This document shows, piece after piece, positions 9,027 to 17,540 of a stretch of 64,000 nt of DNA. The first letter of the stretch is position 1. The number at the start of each line of letters is the position of its first letter. Below the pieces are notes generated by a model. That model was not told the DNA's origin. It ran no database searches and was given only the letters and a program-made list of their open reading frames with translations. The position numbers were made by a program, and so were the translations under genes. Source of the stretch: Pseudobacter ginsenosidimutans (GTDB taxonomy: Bacteria; Bacteroidota; Bacteroidia; Chitinophagales; Chitinophagaceae); the NCBI RefSeq assembly GCF_007970185.1, contig NZ_CP042431.1, positions 2,480,001 through 2,544,000 of the forward strand, in the 5' to 3' direction.

Positions 9027-11318
9027 ATGAATAAACTATCTCACATCAGGAAGCTTTGTTATTGCTTCCTGATCAGTTGCCTTGCCAAAAGCGCCGCTGC
9101 GCAGAAAGAAGGATTGGTACAATATGTAAACACTTTACAGGGTACTGATTCAAAATTCGAGCTGAGCTGGGGCAATACCTACCCCACTACTGCATTGCCC
9201 TACGGCATGCATACCTGGGCTGCGCAGACCGGCAAGAATGGCGAAGGCTGGAAATACCAATACTCCGTAAATACCATCCGCGGTTTTCAGCAGGCGCATC
9301 AGTGCAGCCCCTGGGTAAGCGATTACGGCGTGTTCTCACTCATGCCGGAAGCCGGAGAACTGATAGTGGACCAGGACAAGCGCGCAGCTGCCTTCTCTCA
9401 CGCCAATGAAACAGCGAAACCACATTACTACAAAGTGAAATTCGATAACGGTATCAGCACCGAAATGTCGCCCACGGAAAGGGGCGCACACCTGCGTTTC
9501 AGTTTCCCAAAAGGAAAGGACGCTTACATTGTTTTGGATGGTTATACCAAACAAAGCAAGATCACCATCATTCCGGGCGAGCGAAAGATCACCGGCTATG
9601 TGAACAACCAGCGTTTTGCTCCGGAATCTTTCAGGAACTATTTCGTGATCATATTCGATCAGCCCTTCGAAGCTTATGGCACATGGGAAAATAAGAACAA
9701 TAGCATCCAGCCGGATGCAGCTGATGCAGAAGGGGATGGGAAAGGCGCTTATATCAGATTCAGGAAAGGAGTGAAGGTGCAGGCTCGTGTTGCCAGCTCC
9801 TATATCAGTGCGGAACAGGCACAGGTGACCTGGGAGCGGGAATTAGGTGAACACAAAACACTGGAGCAAACAAAGAGCAAAGCTGCTTCCATCTGGAACA
9901 AACTGCTTGGGCGTGTATTGGTTGAAGGCGGAACCGAAGAGCAAAAAGCAACTTTCTACAGCTGTTTATTCCGCGCCAATCTTTTCAGCCGTCAGTTTTT
10001 TGAATACGATAAAAATGGAAATCCATACTACTGGAGCCCTTACGATGCTAAAGTGCATAGCGGCTATATGTATACAGACAATGGCTTCTGGGATACATTC
10101 CGTTCACAATTCCCGCTCACCAATATTCTGCATCCGGCTATGCAGGGCCGTTATATGCAGGCTTTGCTGGACGCACAAAAGCAGTGCGGCTGGTTACCGA
10201 GCTGGTCGTTTCCCGGAGAAACCGGCGGTATGGTGGGTAATCATTCCATTTCCCTGCTCACCGATGCATGGGTGAAAGGTATCCGCAGCTTCAATCCGGA
10301 TTCTGCATTGAAAGCCTATGCACATGAAGCTATGAACAAAGGACCCTGGGGCGGCGCCAACGGAAGGGCCGGATGGAAAGAATACTGGCAACTGGGTTTC
10401 GTTCCTTATCCTGAATCAGAAGGCTCCACTGCACAAACACTCGAATATGCATATGATGATTTCTGCGCCTGGCAACTGGCCCGCATGACTGGCAACAAAT
10501 TCTATGAGGAAATATTCGGTCGTGTGATGTTCAACTACAGGAACGTATTTGATTCCACCATCGGTTTCATGCGTGGCCGCAGGAACGATGGAAGCTGGAA
10601 ACCTGATTTCGATCCCTACGTATGGGGCGGACCTTATACTGAAGGCAATGCCTGGCATTACAACTGGTCTGTTTTCCACGACGTGCAGGGACTGATCAAT
10701 CTCACGGGTGGCGACAAAAGATTTACCAGCAAGATCGATTCTGTTTTCACTGCTCCGAATACGGTGAAATACGGCACATATGGAACCATGATCCACGAGA
10801 TGAAAGAAATGGTGCTGTCGGGCATGGGACAGTATGCGCACGGAAATCAGCCGATCCAGCATATGATCTATCTCTACAGCTATGCAGGGCAACCCTGGAA
10901 AACACAGTACCACGTACGGCAGGTAATGGAAAAACTGTACAACAGTTCCGAGAAAGGATTTCCGGGCGATGAGGACCAGGGCGGCATGTCTTCCTGGTAT
11001 GTACTGAGCGCGCTGGGCATTTACAGTGTTTGTCCGGGTACCGATCAATATGTACTGGGCAGTCCTGTTTTTCCTAAAGCGACCATCACCATGGAAAATG
11101 GAAAACAGTTCATCATCGAAGCGGTCAACAATAACAAAGAGAATGTGTATATCCAGTCTGCTACCTTGAATGGAGTACAGCATACAAAGAATTACATCAC
11201 TTACAGCGACCTGGCAAATGGCGGCCATCTCAAATTTGAAATGGACAGCCTGCCGAACCAACAGCGAGGTATAAACGAAAACGACCGGCCTTTTTCTCTT
11301 TCTGCTCCTAAACGATAA
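9027..11318 (+). CDS. GH92 exo-alpha-mannosidase
   Basis: The 763-residue protein has a signal peptide (MNKLSHIRKLCYCFL...SAAAQ) and the family 92 layout. An N-terminal beta-sandwich contains VQYVNTLQGTDS, GNTYPTTALPYGM and the FQQAHQCSPWVSDYG loop. The (alpha/alpha)6 barrel follows, with the catalytic region GDEDQGGMSSWYVLSALG near residues 647-663. GH92 enzymes are calcium-dependent inverting exo-alpha-mannosidases acting on alpha-1,2/1,3/1,4/1,6 linkages of N-glycans and yeast mannan. The ATG at 9027 is chosen over GTG 9012 because the latter is part of the promoter motif. The gene is followed 8 bp later by the GH2 gene, so both form one unit. Confidence 0.95.
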   Translation: MNKLSHIRKLCYCFLISCLAKSAAAQKEGLVQYVNTLQGTDSKFELSWGNTYPTTALPYGMHTWAAQTGKNGEGWKYQYSVNTIRGFQQAHQCSPWVSDYGVFSLMPEAGELIVDQDKRAAAFSHANETAKPHYYKVKFDNGISTEMSPTERGAHLRFSFPKGKDAYIVLDGYTKQSKITIIPGERKITGYVNNQRFAPESFRNYFVIIFDQPFEAYGTWENKNNSIQPDAADAEGDGKGAYIRFRKGVKVQARVASSYISAEQAQVTWERELGEHKTLEQTKSKAASIWNKLLGRVLVEGGTEEQKATFYSCLFRANLFSRQFFEYDKNGNPYYWSPYDAKVHSGYMYTDNGFWDTFRSQFPLTNILHPAMQGRYMQALLDAQKQCGWLPSWSFPGETGGMVGNHSISLLTDAWVKGIRSFNPDSALKAYAHEAMNKGPWGGANGRAGWKEYWQLGFVPYPESEGSTAQTLEYAYDDFCAWQLARMTGNKFYEEIFGRVMFNYRNVFDSTIGFMRGRRNDGSWKPDFDPYVWGGPYTEGNAWHYNWSVFHDVQGLINLTGGDKRFTSKIDSVFTAPNTVKYGTYGTMIHEMKEMVLSGMGQYAHGNQPIQHMIYLYSYAGQPWKTQYHVRQVMEKLYNSSEKGFPGDEDQGGMSSWYVLSALGIYSVCPGTDQYVLGSPVFPKATITMENGKQFIIEAVNNNKENVYIQSATLNGVQHTKNYITYSDLANGGHLKFEMDSLPNQQRGINENDRPFSLSAPKR

Positions 11319-11326
11319 ACAGAATC

Positions 11327-14239
11327 ATGTTCAGATCAATATTCACATCGATCATTGTAGCGCTTACATCCGTAACCCTCCAGGCGCAAACCCGTCAATC
11401 CCTCAACAGCAACAAGGTGCAGTGGAAACTTACACCGCAGTCGGCCATTGGCAAAGACAGTGTACAGCTCTATGCCCCAGGTTTCAATACAGGCAACTGG
11501 GTGAATGCCGTAGTGCCGGGCGCCGTGTTCACTTCCTACGTGGAAGCCGGACTGGAAAAGGACCCCAACTTCGGCGACAATATCTACCAGGTAGACAAAT
11601 CCAAATACAACCGGAATTTCTGGTACCGAACAGAACTGGATATTGCCAAACAGCCTGGTGAAACCATCTGGCTGAATTTTGAAGGTATCAATCGCAGGGG
11701 CGAAGTATTCTTCAATGGGGTGCGCCTCGGATTGCTGGATGGATTCATGCACCGCGGTAAGTTCGATATCACTGAGCTGGTGCAAACAGGAAAAAAGAAT
11801 GTGCTGGCTGTACTCGTATACTGGCCAACATTACCTGTGCCCAATCTTGCCAGTCCAACCTATATTTCAAGCGATGGCTGGGACTGGATGCCATCTGTTC
11901 CCGGTTTATTGCAGGGGATCACAGATGATGTGTACCTCACCACTACAGGCCGCGTAACGCTGGTGGATCCCTGGGTGCGCACCGATCTGACCAGGGAGAA
12001 AGATGGCCTTGTGAGCCTCACCGTTGGCTTGATGAACAGCGGTGAAAAAGAATTGAAAGGCGTGATCTCCGGCACCATCCAGCCCGGTAATATCAGCTTC
12101 AGCCGTAATCTGAACATCGGCGCAGGCAAAACCATTCAGCAATCATTCGATACAGCCATCTTCAGGCAATTGCTCATCAGGGACCCGAAACTCTGGTGGC
12201 CTAACGGTTATGGTGAGCCGCATCTCTATACCATGGATCTTTCATTTTCCGTGGATGGAAAACCGTCTGACAGCAGGCAGATCAGATTCGGTATCCGTAA
12301 ATACACCTACGATACGCTAGGCAGTGTGCTGCATATCAGCGTGAACGGCGAAAGGATCTTCATCAAAGGCGGCAACTGGGGGATGAGCGAATACCTCCTC
12401 CGCTGCCGCGGCGATGAATACGATCTGAAAATGCAGTTGCACCGTGAAATGAATTACAATATGGTGCGTAACTGGATCGGTTCCGTTACTGATGAGGAAT
12501 TCTATGATGCATGCGATAAATATGGCATCATGGTATGGGATGATTTCTGGCTCAACTCGCATCCTAATCTTCCAACTGATGTATTTGCCTTCAATCAAAA
12601 TGCTGTGGAAAAGATCAGGCGGCTGCGTAATCACGCCAGTATTGCGCTATGGTGTGGCGATAATGAAGGTTACCCGCTTCCGCCGCTCAATGGCTGGCTT
12701 CGTGAGAATGTGCGTGCTTTTGATGGTGATGATCGCTGGTATCATGCCAACTCACATTCAGATGCCCTTACCGGCAGCGGACCCTGGGTGAACTTCCATC
12801 CCAAATGGTATTTCACCAAATATCCAGGAGGCTTTGGCGGTAATCCGGGATGGGGTTTACGTACAGAGATCGGCACAGCCGTGTTCACCAACTTCGAAAG
12901 CTTTAAGAAATTCATGCCGCAGGATAAATGGTGGCCCCGCAACGAAATGTGGGATAAACATTTCTTCGGCAAATCCGCTTTCAATGCAGGTCCTGATAAT
13001 TATGTGAGCACCATCAACAAAAGTTATGGAGAAGCTGCCGGCATCGAAGATTTCTGCCGCAAGGCGCAACTGGTGAACCTGGAAACCAACAAAGCCATGT
13101 ACGAGGGCTGGCTGCATCATATGTGGAACGATGCTTCCGGCATCATGACCTGGATGAGCCAGAGCGCTTATCCATCGATGGTTTGGCAGACCTATGATTA
13201 TTACTACGATCTCACCGGAGCTTACTTTGGTGTAAAGAAAGCCAATGAGCCCATCCATATCCAATGGAGCTATGCCGATAATTCCGTGAAGCTGATCAAT
13301 ACTACCCTGAACAAACTCAGTAATGTGAAAGCTAAAGCCACCGTGTATACGCTGGATGGGAAAGAAGCCACGCAATTTGGAAAAGAGATCAGCCTGGATG
13401 CTGCAGCCAATGCTGCCACTACCTGCTTCGATATCAATTTCAGTATCGACAATATCGCTTATAAAACAAAGGCCGTAGCGAGTTCTTTCTCTCCTGAAGC
13501 GGGCGACGCCAATGCTGTGTCTGATGGCAGCAGTGGCAGTAGATGGAGCAGTAACTATACAGATAACGAGTGGGTGTATATCGATCTTGGTGATAAGAAA
13601 GAGATAGCAGCCGTTACACTGAACTGGGAATCCGCCTACGCGAAAGCCTACAAGATCCAGGTATCTGATGATGCTGTGAACTGGACCGATGTTTATCAAA
13701 CAGACAATGGCAAAGGCGGGGTGGATCAGATCAATTTCAAACCGGTACACACCCGTTATGTGAAAATGCAGGGCATCAAACGGGCTTCCGAATGGGGTTA
13801 CTCCCTCTATGACTTTGAAGTGTATGGCCGGAACCGCAGCAGTGCATTGCAGGATATGCAATTCATCAAGCTGCAGCTCACAGACCGGCAGGGCAAACTT
13901 CTTTCCGATAATTTCTATTGGAGAAGTAATAAGTCGTCTGATTATACTGCGCTCAACAAGCTGCCGAAAGCATCATTGAAAACAAGCGCTACGCTTAAGA
14001 AGGAAGGAACCCAATCAGTGATCACTGCGAGTATCGTCAATAAAGGCAGGGGTGTTGCATTTGCCATACGTGTGCAGGTTATCAATTCCGAAACAGGCAA
14101 ACAAATATTGCCGGCGATCATGAACGACAATTATTTCACATTACTGAAAGGAGAGTCCAAAACTATCCGGATCAGTTTCGATACAGCTTTGCTGCCGGAT
14201 GGTAAATACAAATTACTCGCAGAGGCTTATAACAAATAG
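11327..14239 (+). CDS. GH2 beta-mannosidase/exo-glucosaminidase-type enzyme with inserted F5/8C (discoidin) domain
   Basis: The 970-residue protein has a signal peptide ending LQAQ, then the GH2 sugar-binding domain, an Ig-like domain and the TIM barrel. The probable acid/base is Glu447 in WCGDNEGYPL and the nucleophile Glu514 in LRTEIG. The loop between them (GPWVNFHPKWYF) resembles the CsxA exo-glucosaminidase and plant endo-beta-mannosidase branch of GH2. The latter splits Man-beta-1,4-GlcNAc in N-glycans, which would suit this locus. An F5/8 type C module occupies about 710-833, and the C-terminal Ig-like domain resumes after it. Exact specificity cannot be read from sequence alone. Confidence 0.88.
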   Translation: MFRSIFTSIIVALTSVTLQAQTRQSLNSNKVQWKLTPQSAIGKDSVQLYAPGFNTGNWVNAVVPGAVFTSYVEAGLEKDPNFGDNIYQVDKSKYNRNFWYRTELDIAKQPGETIWLNFEGINRRGEVFFNGVRLGLLDGFMHRGKFDITELVQTGKKNVLAVLVYWPTLPVPNLASPTYISSDGWDWMPSVPGLLQGITDDVYLTTTGRVTLVDPWVRTDLTREKDGLVSLTVGLMNSGEKELKGVISGTIQPGNISFSRNLNIGAGKTIQQSFDTAIFRQLLIRDPKLWWPNGYGEPHLYTMDLSFSVDGKPSDSRQIRFGIRKYTYDTLGSVLHISVNGERIFIKGGNWGMSEYLLRCRGDEYDLKMQLHREMNYNMVRNWIGSVTDEEFYDACDKYGIMVWDDFWLNSHPNLPTDVFAFNQNAVEKIRRLRNHASIALWCGDNEGYPLPPLNGWLRENVRAFDGDDRWYHANSHSDALTGSGPWVNFHPKWYFTKYPGGFGGNPGWGLRTEIGTAVFTNFESFKKFMPQDKWWPRNEMWDKHFFGKSAFNAGPDNYVSTINKSYGEAAGIEDFCRKAQLVNLETNKAMYEGWLHHMWNDASGIMTWMSQSAYPSMVWQTYDYYYDLTGAYFGVKKANEPIHIQWSYADNSVKLINTTLNKLSNVKAKATVYTLDGKEATQFGKEISLDAAANAATTCFDINFSIDNIAYKTKAVASSFSPEAGDANAVSDGSSGSRWSSNYTDNEWVYIDLGDKKEIAAVTLNWESAYAKAYKIQVSDDAVNWTDVYQTDNGKGGVDQINFKPVHTRYVKMQGIKRASEWGYSLYDFEVYGRNRSSALQDMQFIKLQLTDRQGKLLSDNFYWRSNKSSDYTALNKLPKASLKTSATLKKEGTQSVITASIVNKGRGVAFAIRVQVINSETGKQILPAIMNDNYFTLLKGESKTIRISFDTALLPDGKYKLLAEAYNK

Positions 14240-14258
14240 GAGAGTGTGGTCCAAAAAT

Positions 14259-14300
14259 GCCGGGTGCCGGCAATCGCTCGCCTCCCGGCTTCTTTTTTTT
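14259..14300 (+). terminator. Rho-independent terminator after the GH92-GH2 unit
   Basis: GCCGGG (14259-14264) pairs with CCCGGC (14284-14289) and is followed by TTCTTTTTTTT. It separates the GH2 gene from ECF motif copy 3, supporting independent transcription units. Confidence 0.7.
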
Positions 14301-14305
14301 ACCGA

Positions 14306-14333
14306 TGGCGGTATCGCTTCGCACAGGTGACAT
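14306..14333 (+). promoter_or_regulatory. ECF-type promoter motif, copy 3
   Basis: TGGCGG at 14306-14311, 15 bp, GTGACAT at 14327-14333, directly after the terminator and 24 bp before the ATG at 14358. It is the only promoter candidate seen for the 17-kb run of closely packed genes that ends with the second GH92. Confidence 0.75.
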
Positions 14334-14357
14334 ATAAATACGAATCATAGCTTGCTT

Positions 14358-16052
14358 ATGACAAAATTGAAAATTACTGCCTGCGTTGCTGTGCTTGCCA
14401 TGGCCGTTGCCTGCAATAAAGGTGATTTCCTTGACAAAACAGCCACTTCAGATCTAACGGAAAGATCTGTATTCTCCGACAGTGCCCGCACCATGGAGTT
14501 CCTCACGGGCATCTATGCTGATATTGCTTATAGCTTCAATCCATTCCGCTTCGGCGGCGCGGGCCTGGAATCCGCTTCCGATGAGGCTGAAGGCCCTGGC
14601 TCCAACAGTTCCAGCGCTTATATCCAGTGGGCTGCAGGCAGCATCAATTCCAATGCCTGGGTGGTGGGCGATGCCTGGAACACATCCTACGCCAATATCC
14701 GCCGTGTGAATGTATTCTTCAAATATCTTCCTGTCTCCCCCTTTGCAAATGCACTGAAGACTAACGCCAAAGCAGAAGCGCGTTTTCTCCGGGCCTGGTA
14801 TTATTTCAACCTGGTGAAACATTATGGCGGTGTGCCGCTTGTTGGTGATACTATCTATACAGGGGATTCCCCTATCCGGGTTGAACGCAGGAGTTTTGAA
14901 GACTGTATCAATTATATCGTTTCTGAGTTGAACACGGCCATGCCTGATCTGTTGCCAACCCAGTTCAGCAACAATTATGGAAGGATCACTTCCGGCGCGG
15001 CACGTGCATTGAAGGCCCGCGTGTTGTTGTACGCAGCCAGTCCACTTTTCAATGGCGCACAAATCGCCACCGAAGAACCACTGCGTTCCATCACCGGTTA
15101 TCCCACAGCAGACCCTGAACGCTGGAGGCTGGCTGCTGCTGCCGCCAAAGAAGTGATGGACCTGAATCTGTATAAACTCAATGAAGATAATTCCACTGCG
15201 CCCGGTTATGGCTTCTACAAACTCTTCACGCTTCGAAAGAATGATGAACATATCCTGCAGGGCATGCGCAACAAGAACCGTGAGCTGGAAGGTATGTGGC
15301 TGCCACCCAGCCGTAGTGCAGGCGATGGCGCCAATCCTACCAAAGAAATGGCCGATGCCTTCCCGATGCGCAATGGTAAAGCCATTACCGAAGCCGGTTC
15401 CGGATATGATCCCACGCATCCCTACGATAACCGTGATCCACGATTCAATTATTCCATTATTCATAATGAATCACTGGTGTGGATCAACAATGGACCCAAA
15501 CAACCAGTATATACATACGTAGGAATGCCGCAGGACGCGATCTATATCGGCACCAATACCGGTTTCTACATCAATAAGATGTTGCAGGAAGATGTGGTGC
15601 CCAACAACTTCACCGAAACCGAACGATGCTTTCCGCTGATCCGATATGCAGAGATCCTGCTCAATTACGCAGAAGCACTGAATGAAGCCGATGGAGCCGT
15701 TCCGGAAGTGTATGCAGCTGTAGAAGCCATCCGCAAACGCGCAGGGCTGGATCCTTACCAGTTGCCTGCTGGGCTTACGAAAGACCAGATGCGCACAGCC
15801 ATTCAGGCAGAACGCAGGATCGAACTGGCTTTTGAAGAACACAGATTCTGGGATGTGCGTCGCTGGAAGATCGCGCCGCAAACAGACAACAAAACCATGC
15901 ACGGTACGGAGATCACGAAGAATGGCGGATCCTATTCTTACCAGACCATCAATGTACGCCCGCATGTTTTCCGCGATGCCATGTACCTCTGGCCGTTGCC
16001 GCAGGGAGAGCTTTCCAAATCACCTGAACTTTTACAAAACCCCGGTTGGTAA
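14358..16052 (+). CDS. SusD/RagB-family lipoprotein (first gene of the long operon)
   Basis: The 564-residue product has a lipoprotein signal (MAVACNKGDF) and clear SusD features: AEARFLRAWYYFNLVKHYGG, GAARALKARVLLYAASPLF and the C-terminal RRIELAFEEHRFWDVRRWK. The ATG at 14358 is preferred to the in-frame TTG two codons earlier. It is closely similar to the SusD at 20678 throughout, including the LPAGLTK...EHRFWD(V/I)RRWKIA stretch, so the two are paralogues. Unusually it precedes two lipoprotein genes instead of following a susC. Its SusC partner may be the orphan susC at 22400 (inference). Confidence 0.93.
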   Translation: MTKLKITACVAVLAMAVACNKGDFLDKTATSDLTERSVFSDSARTMEFLTGIYADIAYSFNPFRFGGAGLESASDEAEGPGSNSSSAYIQWAAGSINSNAWVVGDAWNTSYANIRRVNVFFKYLPVSPFANALKTNAKAEARFLRAWYYFNLVKHYGGVPLVGDTIYTGDSPIRVERRSFEDCINYIVSELNTAMPDLLPTQFSNNYGRITSGAARALKARVLLYAASPLFNGAQIATEEPLRSITGYPTADPERWRLAAAAAKEVMDLNLYKLNEDNSTAPGYGFYKLFTLRKNDEHILQGMRNKNRELEGMWLPPSRSAGDGANPTKEMADAFPMRNGKAITEAGSGYDPTHPYDNRDPRFNYSIIHNESLVWINNGPKQPVYTYVGMPQDAIYIGTNTGFYINKMLQEDVVPNNFTETERCFPLIRYAEILLNYAEALNEADGAVPEVYAAVEAIRKRAGLDPYQLPAGLTKDQMRTAIQAERRIELAFEEHRFWDVRRWKIAPQTDNKTMHGTEITKNGGSYSYQTINVRPHVFRDAMYLWPLPQGELSKSPELLQNPGW

Positions 16053-16072
16053 AACATCAAATCAATTTTCCC

Positions 16073-16507
16073 ATGAAAAAATGGATAAGCATACTGATGG
16101 CAGTGATGACGGTGATAACGCTGTTGACCGTTGCCTGTCAGAAAGAAAAAGAAATGCACTTCACGGAATCCAATAAACCGCTCACCGGCGCCTGGAAGAT
16201 CGTGAAAGTGATCCGCAATGGTGAAGACATGACGAACCGTTTCAACTTCACATCCTTCCGGATCAACTTCACACAGGACGCTTATACGATCGATAATCCC
16301 GTACCATTTCTGATAAATAAAAATGGCAAATGGCAATTCGACGATCCGCAGTACCCTATGGAACTTTCCTTCACACCCGATGGCGGGAATGCACTGAAGC
16401 CCGGGTTCCGCTATCCCGTTGTAAAAGGAAAACGGAACCTGGTGCTGATTTTCAGTCCCGGCTGCCAGCAAAATAAATACGAATACACTCTTGAACCACT
16501 GCAATAG
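16073..16507 (+). CDS. DUF5004-like lipoprotein
   Basis: This small 144-residue protein has a lipoprotein signal ending LLTVACQKEK. The mature part fits the lipocalin-like DUF5004 pattern: TGAWKIVKVIRNGEDMTNR early, then FRINFTQDAYTI, then a terminal strand. The ATG at 16073 is chosen because it starts the signal peptide; the frame is open slightly further upstream into susD. Proteins of this type usually sit beside DUF4961 lipoproteins in SusCD operons, as here, and are thought to be surface glycan-binding accessories. No enzymatic motif is visible. Confidence 0.65.
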   Translation: MKKWISILMAVMTVITLLTVACQKEKEMHFTESNKPLTGAWKIVKVIRNGEDMTNRFNFTSFRINFTQDAYTIDNPVPFLINKNGKWQFDDPQYPMELSFTPDGGNALKPGFRYPVVKGKRNLVLIFSPGCQQNKYEYTLEPLQ

Positions 16508-16522
16508 CATAAACCCTGCAAC

Positions 16523-17497
16523 ATGAAACGATTGCTCCGGAAAAAGAATTTCAAGCAGCTCTTCTACCTTACGCTGGTAGTAGCCATTGTGGTGGCCAGT
16601 TGTATCGAGATCCGCGGCGTAACACATCCCAATACAGTAAAGGCAGGCGATACACTCACCATTGAGGTGAAGGCCTGGATGGATCCCTACTGGACCCAGC
16701 CGCAGAGCCGTCTCATTATCGGGTTCATGGCCCCGAAAAGCTGGAACGCGCGCGAGAACATGCGCATGTATTACACCAGCTCATTCGCCAATGGCACCAT
16801 GAGCCCTGTACCCGCCAATGCAACCCCTTTAAGTTCCAGTCAGAAATGGCCGGAAGCCATCATGGAGCGTGTAGGCATCGGCGGTAATTATATCAATGAT
16901 GTGGAGTGGGTGGTATTTCAATCAGACATTGCCTATGATATGAGCGATATTGCCGAGATCAATGCCACCGTTACCATCAAAGTGAAAGCCGGACCGGAGA
17001 ACCTTCGCGTGAAACTCGGCTACTTTAGCGCCAGCAGCGGACAGGAACTGAGTGAACCTAAATTCTATGGAAAATGGTTCACCGATTGTCTCGAAGTAAC
17101 CGATGGACTTGGCGAACTGATCGATTTCTGCAGTCCGCAGATCAGCGCTGTGCAGCCTTCTTCCGCCACCGACAATGATATCATCACACTCAAGTATGAT
17201 GAAGATGCCATTGCCACTGATCTCAGCGGCGCCGACAAGGTTTTCCTCTGTGCCAAAGCATATACCACCAATAATGAAATGATTGAGGTATGCAGCCAGC
17301 AACCTGTATCCGCACTCACGCAATTGGGAGGAAAGAAATGGAGGATCGATCTGTGGCCGCGCAGTTACTTCAACCTGCGGGAAGATCAGACGCTCGATAG
17401 AATGGAATACTACTACACAGACGTAACCGGCACTATCAAAGTATTGAAGCAAGGAAATACCGGCGATCCATTTGTTTTCAGATTCAATTGCCAGTAA
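16523..17497 (+). CDS. DUF4961-like surface lipoprotein
   Basis: The 324-residue protein has a lipoprotein signal ending IVVASCIEIRG. The all-beta mature part starts with VTHPNTVKAGDTLTIEVKA, a carbohydrate-binding-like sandwich, and carries FCSPQISAVQPSSATDND in the middle. The pattern matches DUF4961, a family found in Bacteroidota SusCD operons next to DUF5004. Its role is probably glycan capture at the cell surface. It starts 15 bp after the DUF5004-like gene and its end precedes susC by 43 bp. No catalytic residues are recognised. Confidence 0.65.
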   Translation: MKRLLRKKNFKQLFYLTLVVAIVVASCIEIRGVTHPNTVKAGDTLTIEVKAWMDPYWTQPQSRLIIGFMAPKSWNARENMRMYYTSSFANGTMSPVPANATPLSSSQKWPEAIMERVGIGGNYINDVEWVVFQSDIAYDMSDIAEINATVTIKVKAGPENLRVKLGYFSASSGQELSEPKFYGKWFTDCLEVTDGLGELIDFCSPQISAVQPSSATDNDIITLKYDEDAIATDLSGADKVFLCAKAYTTNNEMIEVCSQQPVSALTQLGGKKWRIDLWPRSYFNLREDQTLDRMEYYYTDVTGTIKVLKQGNTGDPFVFRFNCQ

Positions 17498-17540
17498 TCC
17501 CAGAGGTCTTAACCAAACTACCATCGCTAAATCAAATAAT

